Below, in pieces: positions 1-8,201 of a DNA stretch of 64,000 bases. The stretch is taken from assembly GCF_000721075.1 (NCBI RefSeq), contig NZ_JOEQ01000004.1:372001-436000 (forward strand). Reading direction: 5' to 3'. Made by a program: the position numbers and the translations under genes. Position 1 is the stretch's first letter. The number at the start of each line of letters is the position of its first letter. This DNA is from Streptosporangium amethystogenes (lineage in GTDB: Bacteria; Actinomycetota; Actinomycetes; Streptosporangiales; Streptosporangiaceae). The notes below the pieces were generated by a model. The model worked only from the letters and a program-made list of their open reading frames with translations. It made no database searches and was not told the DNA's origin.

Positions 1-620
1 AGCGCACGGACGTGGCTGTCGACGGTACGGGTCGCCGCGGCCTCGGAGAAGCCCCAGATGTCCGCCAGCAGCCGCTCCCGCTCGAAGACCTGGCCCGGAC
101 GCTCGGCGAGGCGGCAGAGCAGGTCGAACTCGGTCCTGGTCAGCTGGGCCTCGTCGCCCCGCACGTAGACCCGTCGCTCGGCGGTGTCTATCTCGACGTC
201 GGCGACGCGGATGACCGTGTCGGCCACGGCCAGCTGGGAGGCCCGCTCGACCCGGCGGAGCAGGGCGTGCACCCGGGCGACCAGCTCGCGCATGCTGAAC
301 GGCTTGGCCATGTAGTCGTCGGCCCCGACCCCGAGCCCCACCAGCAGGTCGGTCTCCTCACCCAGCGCGGTGAGCATGAGCACCGGGACCGGCCTGGCCG
401 CCTGCATCCGCCGGCACACCTCAAGGCCGTCGAGGCCGGGCAGCAGCCGGTCGAGCACCACCACGTCGGGCGCCGTCTTCGCGTAGGCGGCCAGCGCCGC
501 CTCCCCGTCCCCGACGACCCGCACGTCGAAGCCCTCGGCGGCCAGCCTGTGACGTACGGCCCGCGCGATCGTCTCGTCGTCCTCGACCACGAGGACACGT
601 CGTTGCTGAGGGGTTGCCAT
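1..620 (-). CDS. OmpR/PhoB-family response regulator (partial, C-terminus beyond window)
   Basis: Reading leftward from the ATG at 618-620 gives a receiver domain followed by a winged-helix DNA-binding domain. Visible features are the acidic pocket VVEDDE near residue 12, the phospho-acceptor Asp57 in VVLDRLLP, the Thr of MLTAL and the Lys of MAKPF. The effector domain is visible to the recognition helix region (TRTVDSHVRAL), then the window ends, so only about 10-20 residues should be missing. A sequence TACGCT sits 7 nt before the ATG and no ribosome site is evident, which would suit a leaderless transcript. The partner kinase, if adjacent, lies outside the window. Family assignment is firm; the signal sensed is unknown. 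Confidence 0.93.
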   Translation of the reverse strand, partial: MATPQQRRVLVVEDDETIARAVRHRLAAEGFDVRVVGDGEAALAAYAKTAPDVVVLDRLLPGLDGLEVCRRMQAARPVPVLMLTALGEETDLLVGLGVGADDYMAKPFSMRELVARVHALLRRVERASQLAVADTVIRVADVEIDTAERRVYVRGDEAQLTRTEFDLLCRLAERPGQVFERERLLADIWGFSEAAATRTVDSHVRA

Positions 621-830
621 GCCCGGCAGCGTAGACCGGAGCCGTGCAGAAGGCCTGTGGTGAATTGTGAAGGTTCTGCGCACTCACCAGGAACGCCGTC
701 CCCGGCTCCCGGCGACGGGTCGAGGTGACCTCGACCTCGTCCCACCTGGCCCGCGCAGCTGGGAGGTCATTCCGCCGGCGGCCGCAACGGAAAACCGCAG
801 GGCCCCGTCTCACTCCGGCCGGGAGGCAGT

Positions 831-864
831 GGGCGGGACCTCCGCGAGAGCGAAGGTCCCGCCC
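831..864 (-). terminator. Hairpin terminator downstream of the GNAT gene
   Basis: An 11-bp perfect stem, GGGCGGGACCT pairing with AGGTCCCGCCC, flanks a 12-nt loop just after the acetyltransferase stop codon (875-877). There is no T-run, as is common in high-GC actinobacteria. It probably separates the GNAT transcript from the response regulator downstream on the same strand. Confidence 0.6.
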
Positions 865-874
865 GGGCCGGTGG

Positions 875-1816
875 TCAGGCGAGGATCAGGCGGCGGCCGG
901 TGATCCGGTAGCCGATCCGGGCGAACGAGGCGGCCATGGGCGCGTTGCCCACATCGGTGTTGTCGTTCACCTCGGGCTCACCCTCGGCGCTGAAGATGTG
1001 CAGCGCCTCGATGGCCAGGTCGTCGGCGTAGCCGTGACCGCGGTGGGCCGGGTCCACCCCGAGATAGCCGATCGTGGCGCTCCTGGAGTTGCGGGTGGGC
1101 ATCACGACGCCGACGAGTTCACCCGACGCGTCGCGGGCGAGCCGCCACCGGCCGCGTCCGCCCGGCAGGTCCGCGACGCCGGCCACGGTCTGCTCGGCCG
1201 TCGCCCGCGCGCCCTGCTCCGCGAGGTGGCGCTGGTCCCAGTCGTCGAGGCTGCCCTCGGTGACGCGCGCCAGCAGGTCCAGCATCACCTCGTCGTCGTC
1301 CACCGGGGCGAAGGTGAGCCGGGCGGGCCTGGGTGGCAGACCGTACTCGGGACACCAGCGCAGGTTGAGCCGCTCGACGGACTGCCGCAACCCCGCCTTC
1401 TCCGCGGCGGCGATCCGGTCGGAGGCGTCGGCGAACGCGTCGGGACGCTCCCGCCAGTCGCCGGGCAGGAACAGGTGGTAGTCGGGCCGGGTACCGAACG
1501 GTGTGGCGTACCCGGGCGTGACCAGCGCCGCGTACGCGGCCCGCAGCAGGGCGGCGCCCACCTCGACCCGGTCGGGCCCGAACCCGGGGTCGAACCAGTC
1601 GAGGCTGTAGGGATGCTCGGAACCCGGCGGGCCCCAGAACCCCGCCCTGGCGACGACCTCGTCGCCACGCAGCGCGACCCAGACCCATCCGGACCGGTAG
1701 TCGAGCTTGTCGAAGGGCAGGTTGCGGGCGCCCACGCCGGAGGCGGGCAGCGCGCCGTAACGGTGGAACAGGTCGAACTCGTCCGCGTCGAGCGGACGGA
1801 AAAGCAGATCGAACAA
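875..1816 (-). CDS. GNAT-family N-acetyltransferase
   Basis: 313 residues from a TTG start at 1814-1816. The C-terminal part has the acetyl-CoA-binding signature of GNAT enzymes: a beta strand with GVVMPTRN, then GYLGVDPAHRGHGYADDLA (Q/R-x-x-G-x-G/A type loop) and a following helix, ending with NDNTDVGNAPMAASFARIGY, a typical GNAT beta-5/alpha-4 segment. The N-terminal 170 residues look like a second, degenerate GNAT fold, as in two-domain actinobacterial GNATs. Substrate cannot be told from sequence. It follows a 16-codon leader ORF with a far stronger ribosome site than its own, so translation may be coupled to that leader. Confidence 0.85.
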   Translation of the reverse strand: MFDLLFRPLDADEFDLFHRYGALPASGVGARNLPFDKLDYRSGWVWVALRGDEVVARAGFWGPPGSEHPYSLDWFDPGFGPDRVEVGAALLRAAYAALVTPGYATPFGTRPDYHLFLPGDWRERPDAFADASDRIAAAEKAGLRQSVERLNLRWCPEYGLPPRPARLTFAPVDDDEVMLDLLARVTEGSLDDWDQRHLAEQGARATAEQTVAGVADLPGGRGRWRLARDASGELVGVVMPTRNSRSATIGYLGVDPAHRGHGYADDLAIEALHIFSAEGEPEVNDNTDVGNAPMAASFARIGYRITGRRLILA

Positions 1817-1851
1817 GGGAGGCTCCAGAAAACAGATGCGCTTCCCGGATC

Positions 1852-1902
1852 TCAGGCGGCCTGTCGCCCGAGGCGGGAGCGCGTGACCAGGGTGGCGAAC
1901 AT
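1852..1902 (-). CDS. Short leader peptide (16 aa) upstream of the GNAT gene
   Basis: The ORF reads MFATLVTRSRLGRQAA then TGA. It is preceded by an unusually strong Shine-Dalgarno tract (GAGGAGGTGAGGAG, complement of about 1904-1917), much better than the one in front of the GNAT gene 35 nt further on. Such strong-SD micro-ORFs in 5' leaders often act as translational or attenuation leaders. The Arg/Leu/Thr-rich peptide has no run of one amino acid that would name an effector. Coding status is an inference from the SD and the spacing; no homologue is claimed. Confidence 0.5.
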   Translation of the reverse strand: MFATLVTRSRLGRQAA

Positions 1903-2116
1903 GTACTCCTCACCTCCTCGTACTCGTGGGGACGGTCAGACTACCGGCGTGCCCGTCGCGTCCTCAACCGGATAAACGGCGTTTCCACCATGCTCGCGGA
2001 AACACCGGGCGCGGAGGTCGCCTCCCAAGCGGAGGCCGCAACCGGGTCCGCCCCCACCGGGCGCGCCACGAGCCGCGTCGCTAGGTCCGCGGCCGTCCCG
2101 GGGTTACCGTGACGGA

Positions 2117-2965
2117 GTGATCGATGTCACCGCGTACCTCCGCAGGATCGGAGTCAGGGTCGAGGGGCCCCCGAGCGTGGAGTCGCTGCACCTGCTGCAC
2201 CGGGCGCACGTGCAGCGGGTGCCGTACGAATGCCTGGAGATCTGGCTGGGCCGGCCGACGACCGTCGACCCCGCCGAGTCGGCCGCGCGGATCATCGGGG
2301 GCCGGGGCGGCTACTGCTACCACCTCAACGGGGCGTTCTCCCTGCTGCTGGAGACGCTCGGCTACCGGGTGAGGAGGCATGTGGGCGGCGTGCAGGGCAA
2401 GGCCGAGGGGCCCCCGAACATAGACGGCGGCCATCTCGTGCTCACCGTCTCCGGCCTGCCCTGCCCGGACAACCCCGGCGGTGAGTGGCTGGTCGACCAG
2501 GGCCTCGGCGACGCGATCCACGACCCGCTCCCGCTCGTCGAGGGCACCTACCGGCAGGGCCCCTTCACCTACGGCCTGCGCCCCTCCGAGGTGGAGCCCG
2601 GCGGATGGCGGTTCGACCACGATCCGCGCGGCGGCTTCCTCGGCATGGACTTCCGTATCGGACCCGCCGAGATGTCGGAGTTCGCCGCGATGCACGAGTT
2701 CCTGTCCACCTCCCCCGAGTCGGGCTTCGTCCGGGTGGCCACGGTCCAGCGGCGCGACGCGAGCGGTGTCGACGCGATGCGGGGCCTGGTCCTCACCCGG
2801 GTCGGCGACCGTGAGCACACCCTGGTCGCGCAGACCGAACGTGACTACTTCGAGATGCTGGCCGACGTCTTCGCCCTCCATCTGTCCGACGTCACCTCAG
2901 CCGAACGTGCCAAACTCTGGCAGCGCCTGTGGACCGCTCATGAGAGATGGTCAGATTTCCAATGA
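2117..2965 (+). CDS. nat: Arylamine N-acetyltransferase
   Basis: 282 residues from GTG at 2117. The cysteine-protease-like catalytic triad of the NAT family is readable: Cys67 in RGGYCYHLNGAF, His106 in DGGHLVLTV and Asp127 in WLVDQGLGD. Length matches the family (about 270-290). The enzyme moves acetyl groups from acetyl-CoA to arylamines, hydrazines or aminophenolic compounds in the cytoplasm through a Cys thioester. It stands alone, divergent from the GNAT/leader unit, with no biosynthetic partner nearby, so a detoxification role is as likely as a specialised amide-forming one. Confidence 0.93.
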   Translation: MIDVTAYLRRIGVRVEGPPSVESLHLLHRAHVQRVPYECLEIWLGRPTTVDPAESAARIIGGRGGYCYHLNGAFSLLLETLGYRVRRHVGGVQGKAEGPPNIDGGHLVLTVSGLPCPDNPGGEWLVDQGLGDAIHDPLPLVEGTYRQGPFTYGLRPSEVEPGGWRFDHDPRGGFLGMDFRIGPAEMSEFAAMHEFLSTSPESGFVRVATVQRRDASGVDAMRGLVLTRVGDREHTLVAQTERDYFEMLADVFALHLSDVTSAERAKLWQRLWTAHERWSDFQ

Positions 2966-3176
2966 TTCGAGACCATACGAGCGCCTGACCTCGACTCCAG
3001 GCCGTCGGCGGCTTGAAATGTGCGGGCGCCCGGTCCCGGCTCCATCGCGTTGTGCGGATGCCCGTGACACCGCCTAAGCGGAAGGCAGGGCTCAATGCGG
3101 CATATGGAATCCCTTTTCATTGGTTCATGTGCCACTAAGTGACTATGTTGCTGTCCGCGATGGGATAGCGAACGGG

Positions 3177-4850
3177 GTGAGCAGGATCGACACTCAAGTG
3201 CTGGCGGACCGCTATCGGCTGCTCAACCCTCTCTCCGAGGGTGGGGCGGGCACGGTCTGGCTCGCCGCCGACGAGATGCTTGGCCGTGACGTGGCGGTGA
3301 AGGAGGTGCGGCTCCCACCCGACCTCGATCCCGCCAGGCGGCAGGAGGTCCTCGCCGCGGCGCTTCGCGAGGCCAATCTCGCAGCCCGGCTCAGGCATCC
3401 CTCGATCGTGACCGTCCACGACGTGATCATCGACCAGGAACGGCCCTGGCTCGTCATGGAGCTGCTGTCGGGCGCGTCCCTGGAGCAGACGGTCCGCGAC
3501 CGGAGCCCGCTGCCGGTGCACCAGGTGGCCAGGATCGGCGTGGGCATCCTCAGCGCGCTCGGCGCCGCCCACGCCGCCGGGGTGGTCCACCGTGACGTGA
3601 AACCGGGCAATGTCTTCCTCACCAGGACCGGCAAGGCTGTCCTCACCGACTTCGGCATCGCGGTCGTCGACGGCGAGGTCACCTCGGGCCGGACCGGCCA
3701 CCTGATCGGCTCGCCCAACTACATCGCGCCGGAACAGCTGCGCGGCGAGCGCGGCGGCCCCGTCTCCGACCTGTGGTCCCTCGGCGCCACGCTCTACTTC
3801 GCCGTCGAGGGGATGCCGCCGCACCCGGCGGAGACCCCCATCGCGGCGATCGGCCGGGTGCTCACCGAGCCGCCCAGGCCGCCGGAGCGCGCGGGCGGGC
3901 TGGGCCCGCTGCTGATGCACATGCTCGACCCGGCTCCCGAGGCCCGGCCGTCGTTCGACGCCGTCGCCCGCTCCCTGGCGGAGCTGGCCACCGGCCAGCC
4001 GACCACCGGAGCCGCCGGAGTCACCGGAGCCGCCGGGGTCGGCGGGGTCGGCGAGGTCGGCGAGGTCGGCGAGGTCGCCGGGACTCCAGCCACCGCGTCG
4101 CACCCCTCTCCGCCGCCCGCCACCCCCACCACCCCCGCCGTCGCCGACCCCGTTCCCGCCCCGGTAGGGCCGCCCGCGACGGGCCGGGGACGTGCGATGC
4201 GATGGGCCGCCGCCGAGATGGCCGGGATCGCGGTGGTCATCGGGGCCACCTTCGGGGTGACGTTCCTGCTGACCTCGGACCCGACGGAGGCCGAGCAAAC
4301 GGTCAGGCTCAGTGAGAGTCCCGGCGCCTTCGGCACCCCGGTGGACGTGTGCACGCTCATTCCCGGCACCATGGCCAGGCAACTGCTGCCCGCGCTGGCG
4401 GGCGAGGGCAAGCCCACCAACGACGGGGGCTGCCAGTGGCCGGCCAAGGGCATGGGACTGGAGGTGCGTCTCCCCGGCAACAAGCAGTGGGGCAAGAGCC
4501 CCAGGCAGGCCCACGAGCTGTTCGTGAACCAGCGCCAGAGCACCATACCGAGCGGGGAGAGCGCCTGGAGCTGGCCGGAGATCCAGGCCGGTGTCCGCTC
4601 CGCCCGGTCCACGGCGCCGACGACCGTGGCCCCCGTCGGGGAGGAGTCGTTCGGCTACGACGTCTACGAGAACCGCATGACAGGCAGGCTGGAGCAGAGC
4701 TACGTGATCGTCCGCGTGGACAGCCTCGTGCTGCAGGTCGGTTACACCGTGGTGGACGGCAGCAAGGACGGTCCGGCGATCCAGGCGGGCGCCCACACAG
4801 CTGCGACATGGGTCGCGAACGCGTTGAACAACCAGAAAGCTGACGAATGA
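3177..4850 (+). CDS. Membrane Ser/Thr protein kinase with C-terminal ectodomain (array member 1, catalytically intact)
   Basis: 557 residues from GTG at 3177, chosen because the kinase fold starts about 11 residues later; a TTG at 3120 is possible. Glycine loop SEGGAGTVW, ATP Lys42 in VAVKEV, catalytic Asp140 in HRDVKPGNV, DFG Asp158 and IAPEQL are all present, so the kinase should be active. A Gly/Val/Glu and Pro linker follows, then one membrane helix (about residues 345-365) and an external domain of about 165 residues starting VDVCTLIPG, with a second Cys in GGCQWP. This CTL...C.W pattern recalls DUF3558-type actinobacterial lipoproteins; that name is tentative. It opens a four-gene coupled array and overlaps the next gene by 4 nt. 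Confidence 0.93.
   Translation: MSRIDTQVLADRYRLLNPLSEGGAGTVWLAADEMLGRDVAVKEVRLPPDLDPARRQEVLAAALREANLAARLRHPSIVTVHDVIIDQERPWLVMELLSGASLEQTVRDRSPLPVHQVARIGVGILSALGAAHAAGVVHRDVKPGNVFLTRTGKAVLTDFGIAVVDGEVTSGRTGHLIGSPNYIAPEQLRGERGGPVSDLWSLGATLYFAVEGMPPHPAETPIAAIGRVLTEPPRPPERAGGLGPLLMHMLDPAPEARPSFDAVARSLAELATGQPTTGAAGVTGAAGVGGVGEVGEVGEVAGTPATASHPSPPPATPTTPAVADPVPAPVGPPATGRGRAMRWAAAEMAGIAVVIGATFGVTFLLTSDPTEAEQTVRLSESPGAFGTPVDVCTLIPGTMARQLLPALAGEGKPTNDGGCQWPAKGMGLEVRLPGNKQWGKSPRQAHELFVNQRQSTIPSGESAWSWPEIQAGVRSARSTAPTTVAPVGEESFGYDVYENRMTGRLEQSYVIVRVDSLVLQVGYTVVDGSKDGPAIQAGAHTAATWVANALNNQKADE
4035..4077 (+). repeat. In-gene 9-bp tandem repeat (Gly-Val/Glu-Val linker)
   Basis: Four to five units of the type GTCGGCGAG/GTCGGCGGG in tandem encode the GVGGVGEVGEVGEV stretch between the kinase domain and the membrane helix. 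Such units are prone to slippage, so linker length may vary between strains. Confidence 0.7.
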
Positions 4851-6628
4851 ACCATCCAGACGTCCCCCTATCGCAGGGCAGGCACGCGGGCGGGCACACC
4901 GCTCCCGTGCCAGGGCCGGGGATCGCCGGAGCCGGGGTCCCGCCCATGCCTGAACAGAGCTCGCTGGAGCAGGTGATCACCCGGTTCGGGCCGATGCCCC
5001 CGCAACGGGCCGCGGTGGTCGGCTTGGCCGTGCTGGACCAGCTCGTGGCGATGCACAGGCAGGGCATGCTGCACGGGGATGTGCGACCGAGTTCGGTGCT
5101 GCTCGGCCCGTACGAGCAGATCACCCTCGCCGCGCCTTCCCTGCCGTCAACGCTCTTCACCTCTCCCGAGGGCGTTACCAGCCCCGCCGCCGACCTGTGG
5201 TCGCTCGGCGCGACCCTCTACACCGCCGTCGAAGGCCGCCCGCCGTCGCCAGGCGGCTCCCTGGACAACGCGGGCCCGATCGCGCCCGTGCTGTTCCGGC
5301 TACTCGCGGGCGACCCCTCCCAGCGGCCCGACCCCGACACCCTGCGCAAGATCCTGCTCGATATCTCGCAGTACCGTCCGGAACCTCCCCCCGCACCACT
5401 CCCCGTGGGTGCGCCCTCCCAGGCCTCCGGCCCCGCGGGTCCCGCGGCCTCCGTTCCCTTCACCCCCGCGGCCCCCGTTCCCTTCACCCCCGCGGCCCCC
5501 GCGGCCTTCGGGCAGGCGACCCTTCCGGCCGCCGGGGCACCGGCCCCCCAACCGCCGGGTGGTCTCGGAGCACCCGGCGCCGGGCAGGAGGGCGGGACCG
5601 TTCCGGTCACCGAGGCGGAGGTGACCGCGCCCTTGAGGAAGAACCTGACCGAGCAGATATCCGCCGTCACCGCCGGACTCACCCTCCAGGACGTCCCTGC
5701 CCCCCAGCAGGCCGCGCCCCCTCCTTCGAACGCGCCGACCGCCTGGCAGGGCCCGATCCCTCCGCTGGACACACCGGCCGCCTGGCAGAGCCCCCTCCCG
5801 GGCCCACTCCCGGGCCCGCCCCAGGGTCCGCCCCACCCTGGCGTGCCCTTCCAGCACGGTTTCCCGCCACCTCATCCGAACCCTCCGGACGAGCCCACCT
5901 CGGTTGAGCCGGTCCCCGTCCCCGAGGCGACGAGAGGGACGGCGGACGAGCCCACCGAGCGTTCCACCCGGGCGACGGGGATACTCGTGCCCCGGCCGGT
6001 CGTGGCGCTGACCGGGGTGCTGCTCTTCGGCATGGCGGTCAGCATCGGCATCCTGCTCACCTCGGTGCTCGCCAACGCGGACGACGACATCTCCGCCGAA
6101 CCCTCCGGGGCCAAGGGGCGCTTCGCCACGGCGCCTCGGGCCTGCGGCCTGCTCGACGACAAGCAGGTGAACCAGCTGGTGCCGGGATTCAACAGCTCGG
6201 AGGTCGAACACTCGGCGTGCGACTGGCTCAACCGGTACGACTGGCGAAAGCCCAACGTGGAGAAGTACGACCTGCGGGTCCGGCTGATCGCCCAGAAGCA
6301 GAACGGGTCGGAGGTCGCCAGAGCGAAGGAGTACCTGGCCGGCAAGAAGAAGGACATCCTCGACAAGGGCCAGTTCGCCACCCCCAAGCCGCTCCCGCCC
6401 AAGGACCTGCGAGGGATCGGCGAGGAGGCGTTCACCTCCGGCGGGCACAACTCCATCAACCTGTACGGCGGGTCCTACAAGACGACCGTGGTCTTCCGGA
6501 TCAGCAATCTGATCGCCGAGGTCGACTACGAGCGGGGCGGCGTCCAGGAGGACCCGGACGGCAAGATCACCGAAGGCGCGTTGCAGGCGGCGCGCTGGCT
6601 CGCCGAGTCCCTGAAGACCGATGGCTGA
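4847..6628 (+). CDS. Pseudokinase-like membrane protein lacking the kinase N-lobe (array member 2)
   Basis: 593 residues from ATG at 4847, overlapping the previous stop (ATGA). Only the C-lobe of a kinase is recognisable: HGDVRPSSV at 76-84 replaces HRDVKPxN, keeping the Asp but losing Arg, Lys and Asn; the DFG loop is gone (QITLAAPS), while ADLWSLGATLY is retained. There is no glycine loop or ATP Lys. A long Pro-rich linker (about 170-370, with a duplicated PFTPAAP unit), one membrane helix (about 383-407) and an ectodomain with PRACGLL and SACDW follow, parallel to its neighbours. It should not phosphorylate; a scaffold or ligand-binding partner role is inferred from the coupling. Confidence 0.85.
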   Translation: MNHPDVPLSQGRHAGGHTAPVPGPGIAGAGVPPMPEQSSLEQVITRFGPMPPQRAAVVGLAVLDQLVAMHRQGMLHGDVRPSSVLLGPYEQITLAAPSLPSTLFTSPEGVTSPAADLWSLGATLYTAVEGRPPSPGGSLDNAGPIAPVLFRLLAGDPSQRPDPDTLRKILLDISQYRPEPPPAPLPVGAPSQASGPAGPAASVPFTPAAPVPFTPAAPAAFGQATLPAAGAPAPQPPGGLGAPGAGQEGGTVPVTEAEVTAPLRKNLTEQISAVTAGLTLQDVPAPQQAAPPPSNAPTAWQGPIPPLDTPAAWQSPLPGPLPGPPQGPPHPGVPFQHGFPPPHPNPPDEPTSVEPVPVPEATRGTADEPTERSTRATGILVPRPVVALTGVLLFGMAVSIGILLTSVLANADDDISAEPSGAKGRFATAPRACGLLDDKQVNQLVPGFNSSEVEHSACDWLNRYDWRKPNVEKYDLRVRLIAQKQNGSEVARAKEYLAGKKKDILDKGQFATPKPLPPKDLRGIGEEAFTSGGHNSINLYGGSYKTTVVFRISNLIAEVDYERGGVQEDPDGKITEGALQAARWLAESLKTDG

Positions 6629-8174
6629 TCCGGCGGCCGGCCCGCTGCCCGTACTGGCGGGCCGCTACCGGGCGCTCGCACGGCTCGGCGCGGGCGGGAT
6701 GGGCGTGGTGTGGCGGGCTCGTGACGAGCTCCTGCACCGCGAGGTGGCGATCAAGGAGGTCACGCTCGCCCCGCACCTGCCCCAGGAGCACCGCGACGAG
6801 ATGCGGGAGCGCACCATGCGCGAGGCCCGCGCCGCCGCCAGGCTCGGGCACCCGTCCATCGTGGCGGTCCACGACGTCATCGCCCAGGACGGCCGCCCGT
6901 GGATCGTGATGGACCTGGTCAGGGGCCGTTCGCTGGACGACGCGATCCGCGCCGACGGGCCGTTGCCACCGCACCGGGTGGCCGTGATCGGCCTGGCTGT
7001 GCTGGACGCGCTGACCCTCGCGCACAGCCGGGGCATCATGCACCGCGACGTCAAACCGGCCAACATCATGCTCGCCCAGGACGGTGGGGTGCTGCTGACC
7101 GACTTCGGCATCGCCACGGTGGAGGGCGACGCCCAGCTCACCTCACCGGACGCGCTGGTCGGTTCCCCCGGCTACATCGCCCCCGAGCGGTTGCGCGGCA
7201 CCGGCGACGGTCCGTCCGCCGACCTGTGGTCCCTGGGCGCGACCCTGTACGCGGCGGTCGAAGGCCAGGGCCCCTTCCGGCGCGACACGCCGGTCGCCAC
7301 CATCGGCGCGGTACTCACCCAGGAGACCCCCTTCCCCTCCCGGGCCAGGGAGCTGGCGCCCGTACTGCTGGCCATGCTGGCCAAGGATCCCCGGCAGCGC
7401 CCGGGAGAGTCGGGGCTGCGCGCCGCGCTGCGGCAGGTCGCCCAGGGACTGCCGGCGGGACCGCTCTCCCCGGCGACCGGACCGCAGGTTCCGCCGCCCC
7501 AGGCCGCGGCACCCCAGACCACGGCTCCGGCACCGATCAGACCGCGTCGTACCGGCCTGATCGTCGGAGCCTCGCTGGCCGTGGTCGCGGCGGCGGTGGC
7601 CGGTACGGTGCTGCTGACCATGGGCGGGCCAAAGACCCCCGAGACACCGTCGCGGGCGGCGAACGCCGGGCGGTTCGCCACCGCCCCCGACCCGTGCACG
7701 CTGCTGACCGGGCCCCAGGCCAAGGTCGCGGTGCCGAGCGCGTCGCCGCTGTTCATGGAGGCCACCCAGAACAGTGAGCCTTCCTGCAGCTGGGACGACC
7801 TCCTGGGTGACAGCCGTACCGACCGCAGGTTGCGAATCGCGGTCGGTCACAGGGCCCCCACCCCCGGCAAGAGCGGCCCCGACACCGCTCACGCGTTCTT
7901 CGTCTCCGAACGCACCTCGGTCGTCGCCGACCAGGGCAACGGCCTCCTGGGGTCCACCGGCCCGCTCAGGAACATCGGCCGGGTCGGGGCGGAGGCGTTC
8001 TCCTACGACGTGGTCGCCCTGGACCGGATCCACTCCGTGATCCGGTTCCGGGTGAGCAACCTGCTGGTCGAGGTCAACCTGTCGGAGGTGGGAAAGCGCG
8101 CCGGAACCGCGCTGCGGCGGGACACCCTGAAGATCGCACGCCAGGTCTCCGAGGAGCTGAACAGCCGTGACTGA
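6621..8174 (+). CDS. Membrane Ser/Thr protein kinase with C-terminal ectodomain (array member 3, catalytically intact)
   Basis: 517 residues; ATG at 6621 overlaps the preceding stop by 8 nt, so translation is probably coupled. Kinase domain at about 14-270: GAGGMGVVW glycine loop, Lys45 in VAIKEV, Asp143 in HRDVKPANI, Asp161 in TDFGIA, IAPERL and DLWSLGATLY. A short Pro/Ala linker leads to a membrane helix at about 313-333 and an ectodomain of about 170 residues with PDPCTLLTG and EPSCSW. It is the most canonical kinase of the array. Substrate unknown; the neighbouring pseudokinases and array partners are natural candidates. Confidence 0.94.
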   Translation: MADPAAGPLPVLAGRYRALARLGAGGMGVVWRARDELLHREVAIKEVTLAPHLPQEHRDEMRERTMREARAAARLGHPSIVAVHDVIAQDGRPWIVMDLVRGRSLDDAIRADGPLPPHRVAVIGLAVLDALTLAHSRGIMHRDVKPANIMLAQDGGVLLTDFGIATVEGDAQLTSPDALVGSPGYIAPERLRGTGDGPSADLWSLGATLYAAVEGQGPFRRDTPVATIGAVLTQETPFPSRARELAPVLLAMLAKDPRQRPGESGLRAALRQVAQGLPAGPLSPATGPQVPPPQAAAPQTTAPAPIRPRRTGLIVGASLAVVAAAVAGTVLLTMGGPKTPETPSRAANAGRFATAPDPCTLLTGPQAKVAVPSASPLFMEATQNSEPSCSWDDLLGDSRTDRRLRIAVGHRAPTPGKSGPDTAHAFFVSERTSVVADQGNGLLGSTGPLRNIGRVGAEAFSYDVVALDRIHSVIRFRVSNLLVEVNLSEVGKRAGTALRRDTLKIARQVSEELNSRD

Positions 8175-8201
8175 GAAACGCGCCGCGACGGGAGGGTTCG
8201 C

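Noticed and set aside
2117..2965. Arylamine N-acetyltransferase as the amide synthase of an ansamycin cluster
   Set aside because: No polyketide synthase or AHBA genes are nearby; a stand-alone NAT is more likely.
2966..3176. RNA gene or small ORF between nat and the first kinase
   Set aside because: No tRNA-like or riboswitch-like fold could be recognised and the short frames lack ribosome sites.
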